A stretch of DNA of 64,000 nt, taken from assembly GCF_011386835.1 (NCBI RefSeq), contig NC_088795.1, positions 16,597,441 to 16,661,440 on the forward strand. The letters run 5' to 3'. Source of the DNA: Chrysemys picta bellii (lineage: Eukaryota; Chordata; Testudines; Emydidae). The translations under genes were made by a program, and so were the position numbers. Below, in pieces: positions 12,490-22,984 of this stretch (its first letter is position 1; each line of letters opens with the position of its first letter). The notes beneath the pieces are model-generated. The model was not told the DNA's origin, made no database searches, and was given only the letters and a program-made list of their open reading frames with translations.

Positions 12490-12745
12490 ATGTTCTATGG
12501 GGCTCTTCAATTTCCGTTTTAATTTTTGTAAATTTTTCGCAGGAATTTATCAGTGTTTATTATCGCAACAACATAAACGGGTGAAAATCAGAGCAAAAAT
12601 GATGAATCATTTTTCTGGGTAAATATCGGGGTTTATTTTGGTGGGCGGAAAGAAGGGGGGAAAGTATTCAGATTAATGCTTTGAATTCCATTCATTAATG
12701 CGGTTTGCTGCAGAACGAAAACAGAACTCAAAACACAATGCCACC
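12490..12745. repeat. Unclassified turtle repeat
   Basis: The string TTTGTAAATTTTTCGCAGGA, followed by TTTATCAGTGTTTATTATCG and CTGGGTAAATATCGGGGTTT, is one I associate with an interspersed repeat of turtle genomes. No termini or target duplication are visible. Confidence 0.35.
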
Positions 12746-12853
12746 TCTGAGTTTAAGAAAAGAATACATCTCTAATCCCCAAATAAAATTTGAATAAACA
12801 GTTTACATTTTTGTCTCATTTTAATGTGTCAGCTTGATATGTGTATTTGGTGG

Positions 12854-13827
12854 TGTCATAACTAAAAAAGGAAGTGTAACAGCTGTACTGTGTACAGTAC
12901 TATAAAATCCCTCCTGGCCAGAGACTCCAAAATCCTTTTCCCTGTAAAGGGTTAAGAAGCTCAGGTAACCTGGCTGGCATCTGACCCAAAGGACCAATAA
13001 GGGGACAAGATACTTTCAAATCTTAGGGAGGGGGGAAGGCTTTTGTTTGTGCTCTTTGTTTGGGAGTTCGTTCGCTCTTGGGACTGAGAGGGACCAGACA
13101 TCAATCCAGGTTCTCCCCATCTTTCTAAACAAGTCTCTCATATTTCAAATTTGTAAGTAAAAAGCCAGGCAAGGCGTCTTAGTTTTACTTTGTTTTTCTC
13201 AACTTGTAAATGTACCTTTTACTAGAGTGTTTATCTTTGTTTGCTGTACTTTGAACCTAAGACTAGAGGGGAGTCCTCTGAGCTCTTAGTTTGATTACCC
13301 TGTAAAGTTATTTTCCATACTGATTTTACAGAGATGATTTTTACCTTTTTCTTTAATTAAAAGCCTTCTTTTTAAGAACCTGATTGATTTTTCCTTGTTT
13401 TTAGATCCAAGGGGGTTGGATCTGTATTCACCAGGAGTTGGTGAAAGGAAGGAGGGGAATGGTTAATTTCTCCTTGTTTTAGATCCAAGGGGGTTGGATC
13501 TGTATTCACCAGGAGTTGGTGAAAGGAAGGAGGGGGAATGGTTAATTTCTCCTTGTTTTAGATCCAAGGGGGTTGGATCTGTATTCACCAGGAGTTGGTG
13601 GGAGAAAGAAGGGGGGATGGTTAATTTCTCCTTGTTTTAAGATCCCAGGGGTTTGGATCTGTATTCACCAGGGAATTGGTGAAAGGTTTCTCAAGGCTCC
13701 CCAGGGAAGGGAATTAGCTTGAGATGGTGGCAGCCGACCAGAGCTAAGCTGGTAGTTAAGCTTAGAAGTCTTCATGCAGGCCCCCACATTGTACCCTAAA
13801 GTTCAAAGTGGGGATACAGCCTTGACA
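12854..13827 (+). mobile_element. Solo LTR of a retrovirus-like element, 5-bp TSD
   Basis: The 974-bp unit starts TGTCATAACT and ends CCTTGACA, so it has the TG...CA ends of an LTR. It is flanked by perfect GGTGG direct repeats at 12849-12853 and 13828-13832. A TATAAAA box lies at about 12901, a polyadenylation-type ATTAAA near 13357-13363, and a minisatellite fills 13403-13685. No gag, pol or env coding sequence adjoins it, so this is most likely the product of LTR-LTR recombination. I recognise it as a family common in turtle genomes, but cannot say whether it is ERV or gypsy. Confidence 0.85.
13403..13685 (+). repeat. Tandem repeat inside the LTR, about 80-bp unit
   Basis: The unit begins GATCCAAGGGGGTTGGATCT, continues GTATTCACCAGGAGTTGGTG and ends in GGTTAATTTCTCCTTGTTTT. 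It is present about four times, the last copy diverged. The GATCC...GGATC core of each unit is a small dyad. Confidence 0.85.
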
Positions 13828-13832
13828 GGTGG

Positions 13833-14200
13833 GCATGAGATTCAGCAGTACATTCAGATGCGCATGCTCTTCAGAGCTCGCAAGTATGCCTGTTTGTTTA
13901 TTGTGTGTATCTTAATCTAGATTAATACATAGCCTGACTTCAACAGGCATCTTTGCATATACACACAGACTAATGTATTTTTGTAATACAGTACATTGCA
14001 TGAGATGTATGTGTTTTGCTAATGAAACAAGTTAATTTTAAATATATATATATATGAATGATACAAAGGTAGAATGAAATTCAGAAAAAAACTGAATACT
14101 TATTTTAAACCTGGGAATTTTTCAGTAAAAATTGGTTTAAACTGAAAACAAACAAAGGGGTTTAATGTTCTAGTAAGACCACTAGTGTGTTATTCTGAGG
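13833..14200. other. AT-rich flank
   Basis: AT-rich unique sequence with a short (TA)n at 14041-14056. Nothing else was recognised. Confidence 0.5.
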
Positions 14201-14664
14201 CAGGGGTGGGCAAACTTTTTGGCCCAAGGGCCACATCTGGGTGGGGAAATTGCATGCAGGGCCACGAATGTAGAGCTGGGGCAGGTGGTTGGGTTGCGGG
14301 AGGGAGTGCAGGGTGTGAGAGGGGGTGCAGTGTGTGGGAGGGGGTGCAGTGTGCAGGAAGGGGCTCAGGGCAAGGGGTTGGGGCGCAGGAGGGGGTGCGA
14401 AGTGTGGGGGGCTCAGGGCAGGGGGTTGGAGTGCGGGGAATGGCAGGGGGTTGAGGTACAGGAGGGGTGCAGCGGGGGCTCAGGGCAGGGAGTTAGGGTG
14501 CGGGGTGCAGGAGGAGTTTGGGGTGCAGGCTCCCTGCCTGCCCTAGCCCTGTGCCACTCCCGGAAGCGGCCGGCACCACGTCCCTGTGGCCCCTGGGGGT
14601 GGGGGGACAAAGGGCTCCGTGCGCTGCCCTCGCCTGTGGGTACCCCCAAAGCTCCCATTGGCCG
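14201..14664 (+). mobile_element. 5' half of a non-autonomous hAT with G-rich tandem core
   Basis: The segment starts CAGGGGTGGGCAAACTTTTT, a hAT terminus, and runs through GGGCCACATCTGGGTGGGG into G-rich tandem units of about 15-25 bp (14286-14520) of the GGGGGTGCAGTGTG type. It ends at CTCCCATTGGCCG; the usual mirror half and right terminus are absent. The long open frames over this block on both strands come from the repeat composition. Confidence 0.7.
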
Positions 14665-15271
14665 TGTACTTAGCCTGTGCTGATTGAGGGCATCAAGAGA
14701 GAGGGTGGGGACATGTGTTTTGCTTGATGGTCTGTCTGAGTCACAAGTACTATTTGACCTGTCCCTCTCCACTGTTTAAAGACAGAGCTGATTAGGCTCC
14801 ATGTTAGTCTCTTGTTTTGTTAAGTGACCACTACAGCTGAAATCACTGATAATCAGGTCTGAGTGCTTAGACCTGCTGTGGGACAGTGTTTCTGTGGAAG
14901 AGACGGCCCAGCCTGCACTAGCAGCGAGGTTCCCCCACTGAGAACTCAGTTGAAATCACTGAGAGCTGGGTGGAACCTCAAGAGACCAACTTGCAGAGGT
15001 CACAGTGGCAGATGGCAGCAGAAGGTGATGGTGCAGGGCCATTGGCAACAGAACGATGGAGTGAACGGTGGCACAATGAACAATAGTAGCCAGAGCAAAC
15101 AGTGAGCAGCTGGAGGAACGAGCAAGGTGCCTTCTTGCCCCCCACCTGGGAGGTGAACTCATGTGAAAGCACCTCTGAACTCTGAGTCTCCACTGACCAA
15201 GGACAACACCGGTGAGCGCTAATGCGACTGTTAAGAATGCTGGAGACACAACACAGTTCATGTGAACAAAC
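14665..15271. other. Region upstream of the hAT transposase remnant
   Basis: No coding similarity was recognised. This may be the 5' non-coding or intronic part of the hAT transposon, since the transposase frame downstream lacks an N-terminal zinc finger. A TGA lies in frame just before the ATG at 15272. Confidence 0.35.
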
Positions 15272-16937
15272 ATGGCTGTGGCATCATACTTTCTATTTAA
15301 GCAAGAGATATCACACACTACAAACTGGAGGCCAATGTTAAGTGCATTGTCACTTGTTCATCCTGAAGTTGAACACTGGTTCCGAACAAGACCAGCAAAT
15401 GCTCACTATCTTTCTGCAAGAAACTCAACTGACTGGCTAGAAGCATGTGGTGCAACAGTGAAAGACTCGACAGTTGAAAAAGTGAAGAACTCTCTCACCA
15501 CATTCAAAAAATTTGCATACATGGCTGATGAATGCACCGATGCAAATGGGCAGCAAGTATTAAGTCATTGTGTACATTATCTTGGTGTCAGGGGTAGGCC
15601 AATAGATGCATTTCTAGATGTTCAAGTTATAGAAGACACATCGGCTGCATCTGTGACAACCCACATCTTAGAAGAGTTAAATGCTTGTCAATTGGACCCC
15701 AAACATATGGCTGCTTGTGCATTTGATGGAGCTGCAAATTTCTCTGGAAGACATGGTGGAGTACAAGCTTTGCTCAGAGAAAAGTGTAACCCTAATCTCT
15801 CCTATACACACTTCAGAGGCCATCTACTCCAACTAACACTAGTACGAGCTGCAGACTCTTCAAAAGACATTAAAAATCTATAAATTTAATGTCTTCATTG
15901 TGTTCTTTTTTCAGCAAGAGTCCAAAAAGACTGAATATCTTGGAAAATATAGAAGATAAACTGGGACTGAAGTTCAAATTAGTCCAAGCTGGGAAAACCC
16001 TCTGGCTTTCTCATGAGCAATCCTTGGCGGTTGTCTTAAAATTACTCCATCCATTATTACTGGCTTTGGAAAGTATCTATCTAGATGGGATGGATCTAAG
16101 TAGTGAGGCTGGTGGATTACTTTTGCTACTACGTTCAGAGAATACTATTGCCATTCTCTCTCTTGTAAATCTACCGTTGAAACTACTTGGGTCATTAAAC
16201 AATGCCATCTAGGCATCTGCTACAACAATAGTAGATCTTTGTGCAGCAATAGAAGCTACATTTGAAGCTACATTTGATAGAAGCTATCCATTGAAAAAGT
16301 ACTGGACAAAGCAAAGACTTCAGTCCAGAAGTTGACTAATGAAGGCATTTATATTGAATCCTTAAGTGAAAAGGACAAGAAGTGTTTGTTAAGACATCTG
16401 AAAAAGTACACAGACTTGATTCTTAAAAATCTACAACAGCGACTTCTAGATTCTACTCAACCTCTACGTAACTTTTACAGATCCCTGTCCTATAAAACAC
16501 TGACAGTTGCATGGAGAGAGGCACTACCAGCAATGGGGCTGCCATGTGCTCAGGACAGAATAGAGAATTTGAACACAGAGTGGAATATCATACGATGAAT
16601 GAATGAAGATTTGACTTCAACTTCTATTTTATCATCACTACTGGCTCCACCAGATCTTTATGCTATGTTTCCTGGGATGAAAGAAATAGGAATTCATCTC
16701 TTGCTACTCCAAGTCACAACAGCTACAGTTGAGCATTATTTTTCATCAGTGAATAGAATTTTGTGTTCTGAAAGAAGTCACCTTCTGCTTGATCATGTGA
16801 ATGAACTAATGAGCATATCAATTGAAGGAATGGAAGTTCCGGACACATGAGAAGCCACCAAAGATGAACGCATTGCATTCAAGAAGTTCATTAACAGAGT
16901 TGTGCAAAATTATAACAAGAAACCAAGAAGGATGTAG
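15272..16937 (+). pseudogene. Decayed hAT transposase (ZMYM1/DUF4371-like)
   Basis: hAT transposases excise and integrate DNA through an RNase-H-like DDE fold. The first block (15272-15883) has a DUF4371-like start, the MADECTD motif with the probable first catalytic Asp near residue 86, and FDGAANFSG with the second near 152. The second block (15889-16212) has GKTLWLSHEQ followed by LSSEAGGLLL. Later blocks (16332-16598 and 16599-16850) end in the C-terminal hAT dimerisation region around TATVEHYFSSVNRILCSERS. Breaks: a frameshift near 15883, a TAG at 16210, a frame change near 16320, a TGA after 16595 and another at 16848. Similarity continues to a final stop near 16937, with AATAAA at about 17011. 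The N-terminal BED or TTF zinc finger is not seen. I infer a dead transposon copy and not a domesticated host gene. Confidence 0.85.
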
Positions 16938-17154
16938 ATGTAGTGCTTCATAGAAGGCTTGAGTAGCCAACTTTCATTTGTGTGATGATTTTAAAACATG
17001 AGTTAAATCTAATAAAATGGTCATGAAACATTTTCCAGTTTTTACTATGGTGCCATACAGCCCACCATCACCCTCACAGTCTCACCCCACATCGGCCCTG
17101 ACCCCCCCCCTATAAATTCAAATACCCCCCTAATTTCAATTCCTGGGGAAAATA
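16938..17154 (+). other. 3' flank of the hAT remnant
   Basis: Contains an AATAAA near 17011 and C-rich runs (17101-17109 and 17125-17131). It probably includes the transposon's right end (CCTAATTTCAATTCCTGG would read inward as a CAGG-type terminus), but no 8-bp duplication could be matched, so the boundary is open. Confidence 0.35.
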
Positions 17155-18110
17155 CTGATGAACTGTCCAGGGAAAGGATCAAAACAGGGACAACTACTAG
17201 TGCAGAACAGCTACAAAGGCTCAAGCTAAAAGAAACGGGGAAGCAGGACAGGGACAGACAGATTGAACAAGAATGCAAGCATCATGGTCCAGTGGAAAGC
17301 ATCATGGTCCAGTATCTACTGTGGAAAGCAACACAAAAGTTATAAAGAAAAATGCTCAGCCTATGGCAGGGGTGAAAGTAGCTCAGGACACTTACAGGTA
17401 GGGGGCCGGGGTGGGGCCCCGGGTGGAAGGGGCAGGGCTGGGGGTCAGCATCCCCCAGCCAGCACTTCCAGGCCACCTGGCCCATGCCACCCGGGGCTCC
17501 CGTGTTGATTTATAGGGCCCTGGGATCCGGATGCTGCTGCTGTGGTAGCGGCAGCGGCGTCTGAAGCCCCGGGCCCTTTTAAATCGCCGGCCCCAGGGCA
17601 GCTGCTCCCTTTGTCTCCCCTCCCCCCCCGTCAGTGGCTGGGGCGGGGGAGCAAAAGGAGCAGGGATGTTAAAGCGCTGTAGGGTCCTTTGCCGCGGCAG
17701 CGCTTTAATGTGGGCTGGGTACAGGCCGGTGTGGGTTCTTACTGGTATGCTGTACCGGCCCGTACCGGCTCACTTTCACCCCTAGCCTATGGACAATGGT
17801 GCAAGGGATGTGGGAAACAGAACCACTTTGTGTCCCAACACTGCAACTACACCAGGAAGGAAAAAGCAGCAGTATATGCAGTGATGGAGGATGTAGAGAC
17901 TTCCACAGAGCAGGATATATGCAGCATGACTTCAGCAGATACAAAGAACCCCAATGTCCCTGCACTGCACAAGAAGGCGGCTGCCAGCCACTCAACTGCC
18001 ATATTCACAACTATACCATTAAATCAAGGACCAATTCATTGCCAGCTGGATTGCAGAACCATCTGCACTGTAATCTAAGCAACATTGTTAAGCAGCAATT
18101 TTAGACTGAG
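17155..18110 (+). pseudogene. Ty3/gypsy gag zinc knuckle and protease remnant
   Basis: Gag packages element RNA through CCHC knuckles, and the adjoining aspartic protease processes the polyprotein. The left part (17263-17366) encodes IYCGKQHKSYKEKCSAYG. The right part (from 17785) encodes AYGQWCKGCGKQNHF, giving C-x2-C-x4-H-x5-C, one residue longer in the last gap than the usual knuckle. About 90 codons later comes a QLDCRTICTVI segment, which aligns with the DTGA active site of the protease but has lost it (Asp kept, TGA replaced by CRT). A TAA follows at 18076. The two parts are separated by a hAT MITE at 17367-17784. Upstream, another frame (about 17171-17340) looks like distal gag. No reverse transcriptase follows. 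Confidence 0.8.
17367..17784 (+). mobile_element. Non-autonomous hAT with perfect 8-bp TSD
   Basis: The 418-bp element starts CAGGGGTGAAAGTAGCTC and ends CTCACTTTCACCCCTA. It is flanked by GCCTATGG at 17359-17366 and again at 17785-17792. The termini are inverted copies of CAGGGGTGAAAG with one mismatch at the last base. The interior is GC-rich and non-coding. Confidence 0.95.
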
Positions 18111-18716
18111 ATAAGCAAAGAGCCGACCGGCTTTTTAAGGTACATTGACAGTGCAGTCACAGATGTGATTTACATCTCTTGTAGATGTACCCATGCTAGT
18201 GTACTATAGCTAGCTTGCTCAAAATAGAAGTGAAGACACTAGCTTCAGCATGGGGTGCACATGCCTGATCCCCTCAATTGTCAGAAGAAGAGTCAGAAGA
18301 AAATGACTTATACAATCCATACAGAGGACCAGCAAGATGCCACCTAATAGAATGAAGGCAGCAACAGGGTGGAAGTAAATCCCCTGCCAACAGATAATGT
18401 AAATGAGAAATGGGAGACAGGCCTTTAACTCTACTGGTCTTTGAACTAAACAGGATGCAATGGACTGGGGTTAAAGGCCAAAGCCCTACAAAGGGCTATG
18501 TACTGGTAAACTCTAGCCTCAGCAAGTCATCAGATGCTTGAACAAAAGACACAACAACAACAAAAATTGTTCAATGGAAAGATGTAGCAACCTGCATGGA
18601 ACTAGGAGGAAGGAGCGCAGGTTGCAGGGTAGGAAGAGTTTGGAAGAGGATCCAGGAAGTTAATCTGTGTATACATGGCTAAAATTCTAGCTACTATGAC
18701 AGCATCTCTGTAAATA
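18111..18716. other. Non-coding DNA
   Basis: Nothing coding was recognised. The part at 18135-18260 (ACATTGACAGTGCAGTCAC, then TGTACCCATGCTAG) resembles a turtle MITE interior but has no clear ends. Confidence 0.35.
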
Positions 18717-18940
18717 CACCTCTACCCCGATATAACGCGACCCGATATAACACAGGTTCGCATATATCGCAGTAACCCCGGGGCTCCGGCAGCGGGGCTC
18801 GGCCGGCGCTTTAAAGGGCTCGGAGCTCTGGCCGCTGTGGGGAGCCTGGAGCTCTTTAAATCTTTAAATAACGGGGTTTCACCTATAACGCGGTAGGGAT
18901 TTTTGGTTCCCGTAGACAGCGTTATATCGGGGTAGAGGTG
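18717..18940. mobile_element. TA-flanked MITE, CACCTCTACCCC family
   Basis: Inverted termini CACCTCTACCCCGATATAAC and its complement enclose 224 bp, and TA dinucleotides flank both ends, the Tc1/mariner-type signature. The termini resemble pogo/Tigger-type ends, which is an inference. This copy has a GC-rich interior different from the copies at 28461 and 50288. Confidence 0.9.
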
Positions 18941-19570
18941 TAGTTCTCTTAGTAAAGAGACAGTTTAGTTTTACAAACATGGGGTTCTCTCATGGTATTA
19001 CCTAGCATGCAGTTTGTGAAACACTCTCCATGATGCTTGCTGACTCTTCATACTCTTCAGAAGGTTACAGACCATCATCAGGTACAATCATATGGGCATC
19101 TGGGCCCCTATGAACAGATTTTAAATTTTATTAAGATGATATTAAAAAAAAAGTGAACAGAGTTTGAGCATAAAAGTTTCTGGTTATCAGGGAATAACGT
19201 ACAGATTATCGAGGGTGCAAAGTTTGGTTTAAGATCAGGTGGCATAAGGAATACATAATCTGCAATATCTCCGATTGGGGGTAAAAGGTTGATGGGTCAA
19301 TTGAGGCATTGAGATATGAGGGTATGAAGTTCATAGAGTGGCTGTGTTCGGGTGTGGGGTATAATGAGTGGATATGATGATGAGGATGGATTGACCCTCA
19401 TCTGGTGAGATTTAATGTTCAGGGAGTTTCTACTACTCTTAACATAACACACAGGTTGCTCGGGAATGGAGCCAGGTCAAAAACCAGGAAGATGAGGTCT
19501 GTGGTCAAGAAATGTGACTCTTACATAAAATCTCAGAAGTTCACAAAGTTTCCCTTGAAATCATGTATCA
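18941..19570. other. Unique non-coding DNA
   Basis: No gene or repeat was recognised; only short chance frames occur. Confidence 0.45.
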
Positions 19571-19772
19571 GAGGGGTATCCGTGTTAGTCTGTATCCACA
19601 AAAACAATGAAGAGTCCGGTGGTACCTTAAAGACTAACAGATTTATTTGGGCATAAGCTTTTGTGGGTAAAAAAAACCCCACTTTTTTAAGAAGTGGGGG
19701 TTTTTACCCATGAAAGCTTATGCCCAAATAAATCTGTTAGTCTTTAAGGTACCACCGGACTCCTCATTGTTT
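19571..19772. repeat. Head-to-head copies of GTTAGTCT repeat forming a palindrome
   Basis: The left arm (about 19600-19684) starts AAAAACAATGAAGAGTCCGG; the right arm (about 19686-19772) is its near-exact reverse complement ending CCGGACTCCTCATTGTTTTT. Only a few mismatches occur over about 85 bp per arm, and there is almost no spacer. The left arm extends outward into AGAGGGGTATCCGTGTTAGT, the usual terminal block of the family; the right arm does not. Confidence 0.9.
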
Positions 19773-20498
19773 TTCTTGAAATCATATTTCTTCTGAACAA
19801 GGCTCTAAGCTAGTTACTGTTTAGAGCAGTTTGCATGTACAAAAATTCATTAGACTATGGTGTAGCAGGAATGATGCAACTACATTTTTAACATTATCCT
19901 TTTCTTATCACCAAGGGTAACATTGCTTTATCAAGAAATGTAAAGTTGTATTTTTATTGCTATTTTAAAAAATATTCTTACAACATCATACCTATAAAAG
20001 GTTCATCACAGACCAAATACCACTCTAACCTTTTAAGCTTCTACAGTAAAAACTGTCTTTTTTATTTATATAAGTTTGGGACAGATACAAATGTAATCAT
20101 AACCCCCAAGGCAAAATTTTATGGCAGTTTTCAGAACTCCTCACTATAAAAACTCCTCAAACCTACAAACATAAATATTTCCAATAAAATTTGTTTAGAT
20201 CCTGGCCATAAACCATGAATTTCTTTCCTTTTCCCTTTACCTGGTTTTGGAGTTACAGCTGTCCAATTGTTAGAGGCAAACACTGCAAAGCCAGAAGGGT
20301 TCATATCAGCAGAAAAGTTTGTCTTCCTGCAGTCATCAAGACAGTGGAACACATTGGACCAAATCTTGATGGTCTAATTCCCATATTTCCATTGATACCA
20401 ATGGGAACACTGTAGGACTCATGCGAGAAGTCAATCAGTTTGGCCCAGTGAGTTGAAGAGCATGTATTTTAGGGCAAAACTGTTGCACATTCCACTTA
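19773..20498. other. AT-rich unique DNA
   Basis: No gene or repeat was recognised. Confidence 0.45.
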
Positions 20499-20981
20499 GG
20501 CTATATCTAGACTGCACAGTTAACCTGAGTGATTGGCACCTGGGTCTGAACACCCAGGTTAGCCTAGCTTAGGTGTGAGCATCCTCACTGCAAAGCCCTA
20601 TCCATGTTACTGTGCCCTCACGATGTCTGCACTTGCCTCTGTTTCTGGAGACATATCTCATGATTCTTTGTGCTGAGGAGCTCTAGGATCCCTGTCAATT
20701 GCAAGAGAATTTATCTGGCCTTTGTGACCATATTGTGGGAAGGCATTGGAGGACTAGCAGCACGCAAGTGATTTTGTCTCTGTCCTCATTGCAAAGTTAG
20801 CGGGTTTCAGGCAAAGTTAAAGAAGAGCATGGTTGTAACCCACACCCCCAGCTGGGTCAGCTAACCTGGGCTTAAATCACCTCCAAACGCTAGTCAGAGT
20901 TTTAATATGTGGATGGTAGGGGGGCTAAGCGTAAAATCTGGGTAGAAGCCTGGGTGAACTGTGCCATGTGTACATAACCTA
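20499..20981. mobile_element. Harbinger-like non-autonomous element, about 480 bp
   Basis: The left end GGCTATATCTAGACTGCACA and right end TGTGCCATGTGTACATAACC are imperfect inverted repeats resembling the GGGTATGTCTACACT termini of the Harbinger elements here. Flanks are TTA on the left and TAA on the right. The interior is diverged. Confidence 0.6.
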
Positions 20982-21272
20982 AAGGGGAGACAAACCCCAA
21001 ACATCAGAAAACCAGGAAATGCACATTTTTCTATATATAATACTAGATACTCTGTATCATTCAACTGTTCTGATTCTCATTTTTGTTTTTCTATTAAAAT
21101 ATCTATAATGTATATAACTTGAAAGACTGACATTTGTTTGGTTTAGATCAAATATAAATGTAAGGATCAGAAATAATTTTTTTAAGCCCACAAAAAATCT
21201 GCATTGCATAAAATTCTTAGCTGTTTATTATACATATAACTTTTATATTAGGTTCAAAATTCATTTCGTAGG

Positions 21273-21377
21273 CCCTGATCCTGAAATAAACAATGCACAC
21301 AGGCTTAACTTTAAGGGAAGTCAATGGGACTATTCATGTGCTTGAAGTTAAACATATATGTTTTTGCAGGATCAGGG
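21273..21377. mobile_element. Palindromic MITE (CCCTGATCCTG family)
   Basis: CCCTGATCCTG at the left and CAGGATCAGGG at the right bound a hairpin whose arms include CTTAACTTTAAG and its mirror around GTCAATGGGACT. Similar hairpins are at 32745 and 46819. Confidence 0.65.
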
Positions 21378-21850
21378 TTTAGTTGATGAGTGGTAAATAA
21401 TTACTTCTGTATGAGTCCTACCAGCCTAAACTGATTTGCCTGTATCATTCAGTGGTAGTTTGGAGGTTGGATTTAACCTTGAATCCCAGTGGTCTTTGCT
21501 AACAGTATCCAGCTATGTGTTTCTGATTGCAATTAGAAGAAAAGTGTACACAGAAAAAAAGTCTGTTTTCAAAACCTAAAGCAGATACATTTTTTAAAAA
21601 CTAAAAAACAACTCTCTTGTTACATTCTGCCAACTGTTCTTAATAAAATTGAAATTTAAAAACAGAACAGTTTAAATTAAATGTAATACTTATTTTAATA
21701 TACTGCTGATTAATCCCCCCCCCCAAAATGCAGAACACAACATTATTTTCCACAGAAGCATATTCCCTATGAAATATCAGGTGGGTGGAACAAACTTTAA
21801 CTGCTTATGAGCTGGTGTGGTTACCTAGGGGCTTGTGTACAAGAACAGTT

Positions 21851-22020
21851 GGTTTGCAGCAAGCTGGGGTGTGAAATGGGAGAAGACTTGTAGCTTTAAA
21901 ATGGGAGGAGATTAAAACGCACTAACAAACGTGTTAGTACGCCTCTGCAGGATCCACATGGACAGTTAATGTGAGATGGGCTAGTGCAGGGTAGAGTCAC
22001 ACCCCAGCTTGCTGCAAACT
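21851..22020. mobile_element. MITE with 24-bp inverted repeats
   Basis: The repeat at 21851-21874 (GGTTTGCAGCAAGCTGGGGT, then GTGA) is inverted at 21997-22020 with a single mismatch. The 122-bp middle contains a second dyad (ACGCACTAACAAACGTGTTAGTACGC, quoted as two halves ACGCACTAAC and GTTAGTACGC). No target duplication was identified. Confidence 0.7.
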
Positions 22021-22141
22021 CAATATCCGAAGTATCCCATTTGCATCAGTTAGACTTTTGTAACCACTGGTTCAAATCCCTGCAGTGTGACTGGGAGCTC
22101 TGGGTGCTGAGCACCTCTGAAAATTGCTCTGTGCCTTAGAT

Positions 22142-22500
22142 CAGGGGTCGTCTGAGCCCCCACCCCATCCCACCCCATCCCACCCCCATGCTATAGAAAC
22201 TCCATGGTCGAGCTGGGCCACAACTGTTTTTCTGCATATAAAAGCCAGGGCCAGCGTTAGGGGGTAGCAAGCAGGACAACTGCCCAGGGCTCCCATGCCA
22301 CAGGGGGCATCGAGAAGCTAAGTTGCTCAGGCGTCGGCTTTAGCCCTGGGTGGTGGGCTTGGGGCCCCAGGCTGGAGTCCTGCACAGCGGGGCTTTGGCT
22401 TTTTGCCCTGGGCCCTAGCAAGTCTAACACCAGCCATGTTTGACAGACCCCCTGAAACCTGCTTGTGGCCCCCCAGGGGGCCCCTGGTTGAGAACCACTG
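22142..22500 (-). mobile_element. Non-autonomous hAT with perfect 8-bp TSD
   Basis: The 359-bp element has ends CAGGGGTCGTCTGAGCCCCC and GGTTGAGAACCACTG. CCTTAGAT occurs immediately before (22134-22141) and after (22501-22508). The inverted right end reads CAGTGGTTCTCAACC, a Charlie-like hAT terminus. The left end has an imperfect CCCCATCCCA tandem. Confidence 0.93.
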
Positions 22501-22706
22501 CCTTAGATTACCCATTGTAAAATGGATGAGGAAATACTTCCCTCTCTATGCAACAGGGCTAAAAATACCCCATGTGCAGTGCGGCCTTTCAGGGTATTTT
22601 TAGAGGGCTGTTTCCTTTTCCCATTAAGGGCGCTTCATGCTGGTAGGGGCCTTACAGTAATAGAGAATCGGGCCCGTGGTGTTTCCCTTTTCATCATGTA
22701 ATCTGA

Positions 22707-22981
22707 GGGTATGTCTACACTACCCGCTGGATCAGCGGGCAATGATCGATCCAGCAGGGGTCGATTTATCGTGTCTAGACACGATAAATCGACTCCCGAG
22801 CGCTCTCCCGTTGACTCCGCCGTGAGAGGCGCACGCGGAGTTGACGGGGAAGTGGCAGCAGTCGACTCATCACGGTGAAGACACCATGGTAAATCGATCT
22901 ACGTACGTTGACTTCAGCTACCTTAGTCACGTAACTGAAATTGCGTAACTTAGATCGATCTCTCCCCGTGTAGACCAGGCC
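22707..22981 (+). mobile_element. Harbinger MITE, complete
   Basis: The element starts GGGTATGTCTACACTACCC and ends GTGTAGACCAGGCC. TGA trinucleotides flank both ends (22704-22706 and 22982-22984). The interior has long inverted arms around CGATTTATCGTGTCTAGACA. Terminal sequence matches the autonomous-type element at 35601-39889. Confidence 0.9.
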
Positions 22982-22984
22982 TGA

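Noticed and set aside
14185..14772. Several overlapping Gly/Arg-rich and Pro-rich ORFs of up to 154 codons
   Set aside because: They lie over the G-rich tandem array of a truncated hAT element; stop codons are scarce because of composition.
22142..22500. TATA-like CATATAAAAG at about 22234 as a host promoter
   Set aside because: It lies inside a non-autonomous hAT element with no downstream coding sequence.
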